A stretch of 31,262 nt of DNA, from assembly GCA_002385825.1 (NCBI GenBank), contig DGEG01000008.1:739-32000 (forward strand), in the 5' to 3' direction. Below are positions 24,194 through 31,262 of this stretch, one piece after another. The notes below the pieces were generated by a model. It had not been told where the DNA came from and made no database searches. It worked only from the letters and a program-made list of their open reading frames with translations. The DNA is from Firmicutes bacterium UBA3932 (GTDB lineage Bacteria; Bacillota; Clostridia; Peptostreptococcales; Anaerovoracaceae). Each line of letters begins with the position of its first letter. Position 1 is the stretch's first letter. The translations under genes and the position numbers were made by a program.

Positions 24194-25006
24194 ATGGACA
24201 ACAGACCCATCGGTTTTTTTGATTCGGGACTGGGAGGCTTGACATGTATCCCACCCCTGCTTGCCGCCATGCCCGAGGAAAGAGTCATATATTTCGGAGA
24301 CACGGCAAGGACTCCATACGGTTCCAAGGCTCCCTCCACCATCAAGACTTTCTCTCTGCAAATTGCCGATTTTCTCGTGCAGCGAAACGTGAAGATGATC
24401 GTAATCGCCTGCAATACGGTAAGCGCCATCTCTCTACCTGAACTGCAGCAGCGCTATCCGGACATTCCTGTGGTAGGTATCATCCGCCCTGCAGCCGAAA
24501 AAGTGGCAAGGACTTGCGATAAATCAAACAGCGTGGGAATCATCGGCACCAAGGCCACTATACAGAGCAACGCATATCAGGATCTGATCCTTCAACTTTC
24601 CCCGGACATACGGCTCAATGCAATCCCTTGTCCCGCCTTCGTCCCTCTTATAGAAGAAGGCATCATTGAGAATGAAATCATGGATCTATCCATAAAATAT
24701 TATATGGATTCCTTCATAGAAGACCATAAAATCGATACACTGGTATTGGGATGCACCCATTACCCGCTCATAAGAGATAATATAAACAGGATTTATCCAT
24801 TTTTGAACATCATCGATCCGTCCCGGGAGATCGCCGCTCATATCCAAAGGCAATTGACCGAAAGAGACCTGCTTGCAAAGAATTCGGATTTTGAGAATAC
24901 CTTTTACGCCAGCGACCTCTCGGAAAACTTTGTCAACATGATTAACCGGATCTTTGAGATCAACCGGTTTAAAGTAGAATTTAAAAATCTTGATTTTGAC
25001 GTATGA
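24194..25006 (+). CDS. murI: Glutamate racemase
   Basis: A 270-residue cofactor-independent racemase making D-glutamate for peptidoglycan. The substrate-binding FFDSGLGGLT (D10, S11), GDTARTPYG, catalytic C73 in IACNTVSA and C187 in LGCTHYPLI are all intact. ATG at 24194 with AAAGGA about 11 nt upstream. It has its own promoter and is followed 17 nt later by an acidic protein gene. It converges on a MurE-like operon that carries another racemase, so two Asp/Glu-racemase folds are within 4 kb. Confidence 0.96.
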   Translation: MDNRPIGFFDSGLGGLTCIPPLLAAMPEERVIYFGDTARTPYGSKAPSTIKTFSLQIADFLVQRNVKMIVIACNTVSAISLPELQQRYPDIPVVGIIRPAAEKVARTCDKSNSVGIIGTKATIQSNAYQDLILQLSPDIRLNAIPCPAFVPLIEEGIIENEIMDLSIKYYMDSFIEDHKIDTLVLGCTHYPLIRDNINRIYPFLNIIDPSREIAAHIQRQLTERDLLAKNSDFENTFYASDLSENFVNMINRIFEINRFKVEFKNLDFDV

Positions 25007-25023
25007 GAATGAGGTGACGACTT

Positions 25024-25671
25024 ATGAATATCGAAGAGGTACTCGAGCTGTTGGAGATTGACTCACCCGATGAATTTGAATACTTTGAGCACTTCGCGGA
25101 GCTCATCGAATGTCCGGAAGAAATATCCTACGATGCCTTTTATGCTGTATTGAACGAAGTAGACCAAGCTAAGCTTGCAGAACTTCTGGACAGTTACTTT
25201 GAAGAAATGTTCAGTTTCATTCCCGATGACGCCACGGATTTTTTCACCCTCATGACCACTATTTATCAAGCTCTCACCGGTCTATGCCAGTCAAAAGATT
25301 TTAAGGAGCACAGACATCTTTTTGTAGATGAACTTTTTAAGTTCAGAAACTGGTATACCTTTGAGTCCGTGGTCCACTGCTACGATCCTTCCGACGGTCT
25401 GACCAGCGACATACCGATATTAGAAGCGTTGGTCCTCAACCGTTTAGAGAGGCTGGGTGAAAAGAACTACGTTTACGATTTTACAGATTGCCTGGACTAT
25501 CCCCTTGAAGAATATGCTTTCTCCCTTACATCCATTGCGGCCCGGTTGGACGAAATGGAGGATGAGATAGATGAGGACGAAACGGAAGATCCTTATGCGG
25601 ACGCATTTATAGACAGAGAATATCCTGTCATCGACGGTGAGTTCTCCGACGATGACGAGAGCTTGAATTAA
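25024..25671 (+). CDS. Unknown acidic protein downstream of murI
   Basis: A 215-residue, very acidic protein with no recognised domain. It begins MNIEEVLELLEIDSPDEFEYF and has predicted helices with a repeated aromatic/acidic pattern; the middle contains CLDYPLEEYAF, and the last 40 residues are mostly Asp and Glu (MEDEIDEDETEDPYADAF). No signal peptide or membrane segment. The ATG follows GAGGTGACGACTT and lies 17 nt after murI, so it is co-expressed with it. Its stop is separated by a single base from the stop of the convergent murE-like gene, so its terminator, if any, lies in that gene. Function not known; possible partner or regulator of MurI is speculation. Confidence 0.75.
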   Translation: MNIEEVLELLEIDSPDEFEYFEHFAELIECPEEISYDAFYAVLNEVDQAKLAELLDSYFEEMFSFIPDDATDFFTLMTTIYQALTGLCQSKDFKEHRHLFVDELFKFRNWYTFESVVHCYDPSDGLTSDIPILEALVLNRLERLGEKNYVYDFTDCLDYPLEEYAFSLTSIAARLDEMEDEIDEDETEDPYADAFIDREYPVIDGEFSDDDESLN

Positions 25672-25672
25672 G

Positions 25673-27178
25673 TTATTTTAAATATTGTAATACATAATCC
25701 ACATCCGATGGGCAGTCGATATATTCCACACCTCGCTTCTGTCGCGTCTCCCTGCCCTTTCCGGTGAGAAGTATTACCGTATCTTCACCGGCTTCACTGA
25801 TGGCTTTTCTGATTGCTTCTCCCCGATCCGGTTCGATTTCATATGGGCAGCCGGTTTTTTTTAAGTTCTTTGCAATCTCCCGGCAGATATCCATCACATC
25901 CTCTTCTCCGGGATCCTCTTCCGTAATATAGACTTTCGCCGAATATCTTCCCGCAATCTCTGCCAATTCCTGTCGCCGCGCCAATGCTTTTTTCCCGGGG
26001 CAGCCGAACACGGCAATAACATGACGATCCGGATACTCTTTTATCGTTGAACGGAAAAGCCGGTCGAAGCTCATGCGATTGTGGGCATAATCTACAATCA
26101 CCAAGGTCCCGCTCTGCTTCCCCATGAATAGTTCCATTCTCCCCGGCACCCTGGCAGCCGCCAGACCGTGATACATGGATTCCTCCGGAATGCCCAATGC
26201 ATAACATATGGCTATGGCTGCAAGGGCGTTATCCACATTGAACAGTCCCGTCATGCCAAGCTTAAACTTTTTTTCAAAAGTAGGAGTTTTCACTTCAAAA
26301 TCGATGCCATCTTCCCGGCTGATAATCCGGTGACCGTAAATATCGGCTTTATCATTGGTGCCGAAAGTAATAATTCGGGCGGCGGGGTCTACGGAATCGC
26401 AGACCTCCTGAGCATGGTCCGCATCTATGTTTATGCAGGCCGTGCGACACTGGGAAAAAAGTCTCAGCTTGGATTCGAAATAATCATCGAAATCGCAGTG
26501 TTCAATAGGGCTTATATGATCCTCGGCCACGTTGAGATAGCAGCCCACATCGAAAACCACGCCTGCCGTCCTGTCATATTTCAGGGCTTGGCTGGACACT
26601 TCCATGGTAAGGAATTCCCTGCCGCTGTCCACCGCGTTGCGGAAATGCCGGTGGAGCATGACGGCTTCCGGCGTGGTGAGATGGGATTCCTCGGAAATGA
26701 CTCCGTCATCCACATCTATGCCGGACAGTATGGCGCAGGGAGACTTTCCGGAAGCGGACAGGTAGTGGTCAAGAATATACTTCACGTAATACGTGGTGGT
26801 GGATTTACCTTTTGTTCCGGTAATACCGATGAGATTAAGCTGCTTCCATGCTTCATTGAAGAACCGGTTTGCCAACAGAGCCATAGTTTTGCGAATATCC
26901 GTTACCAGGATCATGGCCACGTCTTTACCGGGCAGATCATATTCCTTTTCACTGATATAGCAGAACGCCCCCCTATCCACAGCTTCCTGCAAATAGCGGG
27001 GGAGGAAATGAGCTCCTTTGCAGATGAACAACCCTCCCGGCTTCATATCCCTTGAATCATAGGAAAGATGCTCCACCTCACGCTCCAATGCATTTTGATC
27101 TGCTTGTATATACTGAATCAATTGATGCTCATCAAGCAGCTCAATATATTGTTGCAAATCATATCTGCGCAAGGACAT
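25673..27178 (-). CDS. MurE-like UDP-MurNAc-peptide ligase with altered specificity motif
   Basis: A 501-residue Mur ligase. The three-domain order and motifs follow MurE: YDSRDMKPGGLFICKGA (40-56), ATP loop GTKGKSTT (121-128), HLTTPEA (166-172), MEVSSQAL (192-199), DHISPIEHCDF, GRMEL (346-350), VDYAHN (362-367) and GKGRE (473-477). MurE enzymes specific for meso-diaminopimelate carry DNPR; here the same place reads ITEEDPGEED (418-427). FGCPGKKALARR likewise differs from the usual GCGGDRD-KRP. It should therefore join an amino acid other than meso-diaminopimelate to UDP-MurNAc-L-Ala-D-Glu, or act on a related precursor. It is the last gene of the racemase/ATP-grasp operon, 2 nt after the racemase stop. 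Start ATG at 27178 with GGAG 10 nt upstream. Substrate inferred only. Confidence 0.85.
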   Translation of the reverse strand: MSLRRYDLQQYIELLDEHQLIQYIQADQNALEREVEHLSYDSRDMKPGGLFICKGAHFLPRYLQEAVDRGAFCYISEKEYDLPGKDVAMILVTDIRKTMALLANRFFNEAWKQLNLIGITGTKGKSTTTYYVKYILDHYLSASGKSPCAILSGIDVDDGVISEESHLTTPEAVMLHRHFRNAVDSGREFLTMEVSSQALKYDRTAGVVFDVGCYLNVAEDHISPIEHCDFDDYFESKLRLFSQCRTACINIDADHAQEVCDSVDPAARIITFGTNDKADIYGHRIISREDGIDFEVKTPTFEKKFKLGMTGLFNVDNALAAIAICYALGIPEESMYHGLAAARVPGRMELFMGKQSGTLVIVDYAHNRMSFDRLFRSTIKEYPDRHVIAVFGCPGKKALARRQELAEIAGRYSAKVYITEEDPGEEDVMDICREIAKNLKKTGCPYEIEPDRGEAIRKAISEAGEDTVILLTGKGRETRQKRGVEYIDCPSDVDYVLQYLK

Positions 27179-27180
27179 GT

Positions 27181-27912
27181 TTATAATGCTCCTTCCTTCT
27201 CTCTAAGCTTTCTGCCGCATACCTGTATAGATTTGGCTGCCAAAACTTCCATGGCATCGATATAATAGTCGGGAAGTCGGTACATTTCCTTAAAGCATGA
27301 AAGCTCCGTACATGCCATGATAGCGGCTTCGCAGCCGTTGGTTGCCAATTCTCCTTCAATTTTTATAAAATCGTTGTAATCTATGGGGTTGCCGCCCTTG
27401 ACCCCCTCATAGATAATCTTCATCACCAGCTTTTGACCCTTTTCAGACGGAACGAAAGGCTGGATTCCCGCCTCGGTGCACGCTTTTTGATAGAGACCGC
27501 TGGCTATTGTCCCGTACGTGGCCAGGATTCCCACACGCTTGATTCCAACCCGACGCTCTTTTATAGATTTGACCGTTTCCCTGATCATATGGATAATAGG
27601 CACATTTATTTCCGCCTGCAGTCGATCTACAAGCAAATGAGATGTATTGCAAGGGATGGCAATGGCCGTCACTCCGCTTTCTTCCAGTTTTTTTACGTCT
27701 TTCAGCAGAGCCTGAAATAGTTCCTCCGTACGGCCCAAGCGGATCATTTCCGTCCGATCCGGCATGGAAGCGTGATTCAAAATGATCATGTCCAGATGAT
27801 CCTGGTCACGGGAAGCTTCCGTCATATCGATGAGCATCCTGTAAAACAGCTGCGTCGCCAGCGGGCCCATGCCGCCCACTACACCTAATACCTTATCCTC
27901 TTGCCCCCACAT
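27181..27912 (-). CDS. Aspartate/glutamate racemase family protein
   Basis: A 243-residue two-cysteine racemase. It starts VLGVVGGMGPLATQLFYRML (typical of aspartate racemases) and has both catalytic cysteines: C88 in IPCNTSH and C201 in MACTELS. Related proteins racemise aspartate, glutamate or other amino acids. ATG at 27912, preceded by AGAAGGAGA. It sits 78 nt after an ATP-grasp ligase gene and directly before the MurE-like gene. In lactic bacteria that make D-aspartate cross-bridges an aspartate racemase is paired with a D-aspartate ligase, so D-Asp is the leading guess for the product. MurI is a different gene (24194-25006), so this is a second, non-housekeeping racemase. Confidence 0.9.
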   Translation of the reverse strand: MWGQEDKVLGVVGGMGPLATQLFYRMLIDMTEASRDQDHLDMIILNHASMPDRTEMIRLGRTEELFQALLKDVKKLEESGVTAIAIPCNTSHLLVDRLQAEINVPIIHMIRETVKSIKERRVGIKRVGILATYGTIASGLYQKACTEAGIQPFVPSEKGQKLVMKIIYEGVKGGNPIDYNDFIKIEGELATNGCEAAIMACTELSCFKEMYRLPDYYIDAMEVLAAKSIQVCGRKLREKEGAL

Positions 27913-27990
27913 GTATGCTCTCCTTCTGTAATAAAATAGCGGGAATTGCCCCGTTTTGATTTTGCCGCCACAGGGCCCTTCCCCGCGGCA

Positions 27991-29217
27991 TCACATATAT
28001 TTTCTGTATTTATAATAATGTGCAAGCTGGGTCTTCCAAAGGGTCAATTTCCTGAAGAAGCCCTTGTCCGCATGATAGTACAGAGGGTTCATCACTTTTC
28101 CTTCACGGATCAGACTTTTCATCTTCTGCCTGTACTCCTCAGGCTTGATATATTTGAAAGCAACACCCCTTGGAACCACCATCCAGAGGAATTCCTTGTC
28201 CACCCGGCGAAAATCTATGGGATGATTGTAGATCCAGTCTTCCACTACGTATTGTGCCAGGTTCGCTCCGGCTGCCGTCACATAGTAGTTGCTTCTGCCC
28301 TGCCGGGTGTTGATTTCAAACACCTTGTATTTTCCATCTCTCTGATCGTACTTGATGTCAAAATTGGAAAACCCCACATAGTTCATTCCTTCAAGAAGTT
28401 TACGAAACCGGTCTTCCAACTCCTCATTGCTTTCCGTAATGATGACCGCATGGTTGCCGATCCCATGGGGGGTGTGTTCTTCCAGCAGCACGTGGCCCAG
28501 GCACATGAGCTTTACCTCGCCTCTCTGATCGGAATAGTTGGTCAACACCCGCATATAAGTATCATCTCCGGGAATAAAGTCCTGGATGATGACGCTGTCG
28601 TCGTAACCGGATTCATAAATGGCATCCAATACTTTTTCCAGTTCTTCCCGAGTTTCCGCTTTAAAAACCTTTTTCTGCCCGGGGAAGGGATGCTTCCAGT
28701 ATTCAACACCGTTTGAAGGCTTGATTATATAAGGAGCATCAAAAGGCAACCGGAACCCGTTGCCCATCTCCTTCCGATGAACGAAGGTGGCGGGATAGTC
28801 CACTCCCGCCTTCTCGCACATGGCGTAAAATTTTTCCTTATGCGTGAGATCCCTCATCATGTCGATGGGGATATAGGGCGCGATTACGTTGTCCGGCAGC
28901 CTGTCAAGGTTTGCGCTGATCAACTGTACGTAGCTGTCACCGCAACCCAGAAGCAACACTTTCTTATCCTGATGCTCCTTTGCAAATCCCGTTACCAGAG
29001 AGAAGAAAGTATCCTGCTCGTCCGCCCTGCTGTTCGCCGTATAATGCATGATCCTGCTTCTATGGCATGGCCATGCAGGGTATTTTCCGTACACGTAAGG
29101 CCGTATTCCATAGAGTTCATGGAAAGCCCTGGCCATGCTGTACACGTTGATATCTCCTGCAAATAGCAACGGTACAAAGGGCTGGTTTGGAGATATGTTG
29201 TATGGGACCCGGTTCAT
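27991..29217 (-). CDS. ATP-grasp carboxylate-amine ligase, D-aspartate ligase-like
   Basis: A 408-residue ATP-grasp protein. The N-terminal PFVPLLFAGDINVYSMARAFHELYGIRP strongly recalls D-aspartate ligases of the Asl type (which begin with a similar ...GSDINVYGMARSFH... stretch). The ATP-grasp core follows: PYIIKPSNGVEYWK (162-175), IIQDFIPGDDTYMR (210-223), FSNFDIKYD (283-291) and the metal-binding FEINTRQGRSNYYV (300-313). Such enzymes form an amide between a D-amino acid carboxylate and an amine of a peptidoglycan precursor. The ATG overlaps the racemase stop (ATGA at 29217-29214), so it is coupled to the ornithine-racemase-family gene. Substrate not shown; a role in cross-bridge formation is inferred. 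Confidence 0.82.
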   Translation of the reverse strand: MNRVPYNISPNQPFVPLLFAGDINVYSMARAFHELYGIRPYVYGKYPAWPCHRSRIMHYTANSRADEQDTFFSLVTGFAKEHQDKKVLLLGCGDSYVQLISANLDRLPDNVIAPYIPIDMMRDLTHKEKFYAMCEKAGVDYPATFVHRKEMGNGFRLPFDAPYIIKPSNGVEYWKHPFPGQKKVFKAETREELEKVLDAIYESGYDDSVIIQDFIPGDDTYMRVLTNYSDQRGEVKLMCLGHVLLEEHTPHGIGNHAVIITESNEELEDRFRKLLEGMNYVGFSNFDIKYDQRDGKYKVFEINTRQGRSNYYVTAAGANLAQYVVEDWIYNHPIDFRRVDKEFLWMVVPRGVAFKYIKPEEYRQKMKSLIREGKVMNPLYYHADKGFFRKLTLWKTQLAHYYKYRKYM

Positions 29218-30314
29218 TGCTTGATCTCCAGCCGCACGTATCTTGATCCTGTCAGGAAGACCATAGTGGAGTAGCGCAGGTCGAACTCCAGAATATCGCC
29301 TACTTTAAGTTCTTCCTTGCAATCCTGAATATCCACGATCAGATGGTCGCTGCTGCTTCCGAGAACCTCCACACCCGGCAGTCTGGGCTCCAACTGGCTG
29401 TCGAGACAAAAATCCACTTTCCCAATACCCAGAATCGCCCTTCTGCGGATTCCTCTGTCCTCATAGACACCTTTGTTGCCGAAGCAATCCACGAAGATTT
29501 CCCCTACGGGGTAGCTGGGCTTGTCCTTTATCTCGATAATCTGAGCCCGCAGTGTAAACACATCCTTATGGAGGAAGCTCATATCCAGTCCCCAGAGATC
29601 CGCCAGATCTTTACCCAGCGCAATGCCTTCTCCCATGCGCAGGTGGTTGATCCTTTCCGGCATTGTGCGGTTAATGACCAACGGGAATGATGTGGTTCCG
29701 CCTCCGGAAATGATATTCAACTGTCTTCCGATGGCTTTTTCTATAGCTTCTGCTCTTTGGATCAGTTCTTCCATTTTCTCGGGTGTGGCGACTATGGAAC
29801 CGTAACAACCCAAGTTAGTTCCGATTCCTTCCAATATGAGGTGATCCAGCTCTTTTTCAACCAAAACCGCAGCGTTCACCAGATCGTCCACGTCCCAGAA
29901 ACCTTCTCTCAGATCGCCCAGATCCGCCATGAGGATCACCTTATGAGTTTTGCCTTGTTTTTTACATTCCTCGTTGATGGCGCGGAGCACTTCCACCTCG
30001 CTGTTAAGGCTAATGTCCGCCAGGCGTACAAGATCGGGCACTTCACTTAACATGGGAATCCGTATAAGCATGAAAGGACCCTCAAGGCCTAAATTTCTCG
30101 CATCTTCAATGTGCTCCAGCCTGGAGCTTGCTATAGATGTGCATCCTGACTCCTGATAAAGAGGCAGTGTTTCGGGGATACCGTTAAATCCCTTGACAAC
30201 ACCCGCAATGCTTATGCCCTGTTCTTTACATATATTCACCACCGCATCGATGTTGTGACGAAGTTTTTTCAAGTCCACTTCAACGTAAGGATATTTCTTT
30301 TCCAAGCTGCTCAT
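29214..30314 (-). CDS. Alanine/ornithine racemase family PLP-dependent enzyme (Orr/YhfX-like)
   Basis: A 366-residue fold-type III PLP enzyme. PLP Lys is K41 in SIAGVVKGFNG. Further landmarks: MLIRIPMLSEVPDLVRLADISLNSE, ILMADLGDLREGFW, GIGTNLGCYGS, ISGGGTTSFPL, HLRMGEGIALGKD, VGEIFVDCFGNKGVYEDRGIRRRAILGIGKVD and GSSSDHLIVDI. These are the hallmarks of clostridial ornithine racemase and YhfX relatives. It probably racemises a basic or small amino acid. First gene of the four-gene operon, with its own promoter. Its closeness to a MurE-like ligase argues for use in peptidoglycan rather than in ornithine fermentation, whose other genes (ora, ord, ort) are not in the window. Confidence 0.88.
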   Translation of the reverse strand: MSSLEKKYPYVEVDLKKLRHNIDAVVNICKEQGISIAGVVKGFNGIPETLPLYQESGCTSIASSRLEHIEDARNLGLEGPFMLIRIPMLSEVPDLVRLADISLNSEVEVLRAINEECKKQGKTHKVILMADLGDLREGFWDVDDLVNAAVLVEKELDHLILEGIGTNLGCYGSIVATPEKMEELIQRAEAIEKAIGRQLNIISGGGTTSFPLVINRTMPERINHLRMGEGIALGKDLADLWGLDMSFLHKDVFTLRAQIIEIKDKPSYPVGEIFVDCFGNKGVYEDRGIRRRAILGIGKVDFCLDSQLEPRLPGVEVLGSSSDHLIVDIQDCKEELKVGDILEFDLRYSTMVFLTGSRYVRLEIKQ

Positions 30315-30355
30315 AAATAAAACTCCTTTTTCTTTTTATTCACATTCTGCAGTTA

Positions 30356-30384
30356 ATTATACACGCGGGTTTTTTAAATAGCAA
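30356..30384 (-). promoter_or_regulatory. SigA promoter for the racemase/ATP-grasp/MurE-like operon
   Basis: On the minus strand TTGCTA (30384-30379), a 17-nt spacer and a perfect TATAAT (30361-30356), about 42 nt before the racemase ATG, which has AAAGGAG upstream. The clearest promoter in the window. Confidence 0.75.
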
Positions 30385-30427
30385 TGATGCAGTTGCTGCG
30401 ACTACATACTGATTACTGCAAGAAAAA

Positions 30428-31262
30428 CTATAGACAATCAATCAGGTTAATAAGGTCGATTAATATGCCGTATCCCGTCTGCTCTATTTCAGGCGCATGC
30501 TCCACAATCGAAACCTTGCCCATTAAATCCGTGGTTATAGACACATAGGAAGATGTTCCGTCAATGGTGGCAGGCAAACTGGTTATGGGCACCTCCACCG
30601 GCTTTACCGAACCCACCACCTTTCCATTTTCAATGGTGCCACGGCATATCAGCTTGATTACGTTGTTTCTTGCCCGTGCCTCGCGGATCTGCTCTTTCGT
30701 AATGCCTCCGATTCCTGTCCGATCAATCTCTCCGGGGGTTATCCCCGCATCCATCAGGACGTTAAGCAAAGCAGCAACTTTGGCCGCCGCATCCCACCCA
30801 TCGATATCAATAGACGGATCAGCTTCAATAAATCCGCGGCACTTGCCCTCCGCGATTACGCTGTCATATTCTTTACCCTTGGCCAGTTCTTCAAGGATAA
30901 AATTGGTGGTGGAGTTGAGAATTCCTTCAACTTCCGTCACCCTGCACAGCTTCAGCGTCTCCCGTACCAGGTTGAAAACTGGGGTCCCGTCCATTACCGT
31001 AGTTTCATAGAAAAACAAGGAACCTTGTTCCTGTGCCATTTCTTTCAGTTCTCTGAAAGCCCAGCCACGGGCCCCTTGTTTGCAGTTATCACATGCTTCC
31101 CACGAGAAAACGCCGTCTTAATATGATCAATGGCGGGCTGCCCGGTAAAAATATCCAGGGTAGTCAATTCGACAAGAACATCGTATTCCAGGCCTTTCGC
31201 CGCTTCCATGGAAGTAATCTGCGTAAAACCTTTCTGCCCATTATCAAATTTCCCCTTTGTCC
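30428..31262 (-). pseudogene. hom: Homoserine dehydrogenase, partial and frameshifted
   Basis: The C-terminal two-thirds of a homoserine dehydrogenase (aspartate semialdehyde to homoserine, for Thr/Met/Ile synthesis); the N-terminus lies beyond the window. The first part (31261-31066) encodes ...DVLVELTTLDIFTGQPAIDHI... and HVITANKGPVA. The second part (from 31063) reads WAFRELKEMAQEQG and continues to the end, with the catalytic region ILNSTTNFILEEL, GFIEADPSIDIDGWDAAAKVAAL and a C-terminus like short clostridial forms without an ACT domain (SIVEHAPEIEQTGYGI). Between GTG (31068-31066) and TGG (31063-31061) only two bases remain where a codon is expected, so one base is missing and frame 1 stops soon after. 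Either a true inactivating mutation or a sequence/assembly error. Confidence 0.85.

Noticed and set aside
26168..27055. 295-codon plus-strand open frame opposite the MurE-like gene
   Set aside because: The minus-strand protein has all Mur ligase motifs; the plus frame has no recognisable sequence.
27946..28716. 256-codon plus-strand open frame opposite the ATP-grasp gene
   Set aside because: Shadow of the ATP-grasp gene; the plus frame shows no family pattern.
29214..31262. Orr-like gene as part of an ornithine fermentation cluster
   Set aside because: No aminomutase, diaminopentanoate dehydrogenase or thiolase genes are near; the neighbours are ligases and a homoserine dehydrogenase.
1..31262. 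CRISPR arrays, prophage, complete insertion sequences
   Set aside because: No regularly spaced direct repeats, transposase, integrase or phage structural genes are seen.

Overview
The window looks like a chromosome segment from an endospore-forming, probably anaerobic and amino-acid-using member of the Clostridia (Firmicutes). The signs are strong GGAGG-type ribosome binding sites with frequent TTG/GTG starts, a DacF-type D,D-carboxypeptidase, Cys-rich and Asp/Gly-rich proteins of spore-coat character, a YkvI-type transporter, an ornithine/alanine-racemase-family enzyme, and paired Ku/LigD repair genes. No rRNA, tRNA, CRISPR array, phage or complete insertion sequence was seen. Most genes are ordinary and intact. 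Exceptions are the two genes cut by the window ends, one of which also carries a frameshift.

Layout. 1-2079 (minus): lipid kinase, Ku and the start of a LigD-type protein (end joining). 2313-4441 (plus): arginase and an M29 aminopeptidase, each with its own promoter and closed by a strong terminator. 4483-13183 (minus): a long co-directional run: RmuC, a metallophosphoesterase, phosphopentomutase and pyrimidine-nucleoside phosphorylase; then a molybdenum-cofactor cluster (MogA, MoaA, MoaC, MOSC protein); then DacF and a DUF3343-like protein. 13309-17482 (plus): a FeoB-like membrane protein without a GTPase domain, a secreted family-18 glycosidase and a Cys-rich coat-like protein. 17599-19625 (minus): a YkvI-type and a RarD-type transporter. 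19626-20411: a 178-bp palindromic REP/MITE-like element, a small Asp/Gly-rich double-hydrophobic protein and a related solo palindrome. 20412-23988 (minus): RluA-type pseudouridine synthase, NAD kinase and oligoendopeptidase F. 24194-25671 (plus): glutamate racemase and an unknown acidic protein. 25673-30314 (minus): a four-gene operon. 30428-31262 (minus): a partial, frameshifted homoserine dehydrogenase.

The most interesting region is the operon at 30314-25673. In transcription order it encodes a PLP racemase of the ornithine/alanine racemase family, an ATP-grasp ligase resembling D-aspartate ligases, a two-cysteine aspartate/glutamate racemase, and a MurE-like ligase in which the usual DNPR specificity motif is replaced by EDPG. 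Two amino-acid racemases packed with two amide-forming ligases suggest a dedicated route that builds D-amino acids into a cell-wall (or cell-wall-like) peptide, separate from the housekeeping meso-diaminopimelate route. The convergent neighbour is murI, which supplies D-glutamate. Substrates are inferred, not shown. Smaller points of interest are the REP-like element, the GTPase-less FeoB homologue, ribosome binding sites buried in palindromes (ku, dacF), and the Moco genes lying between pdp and dacF.
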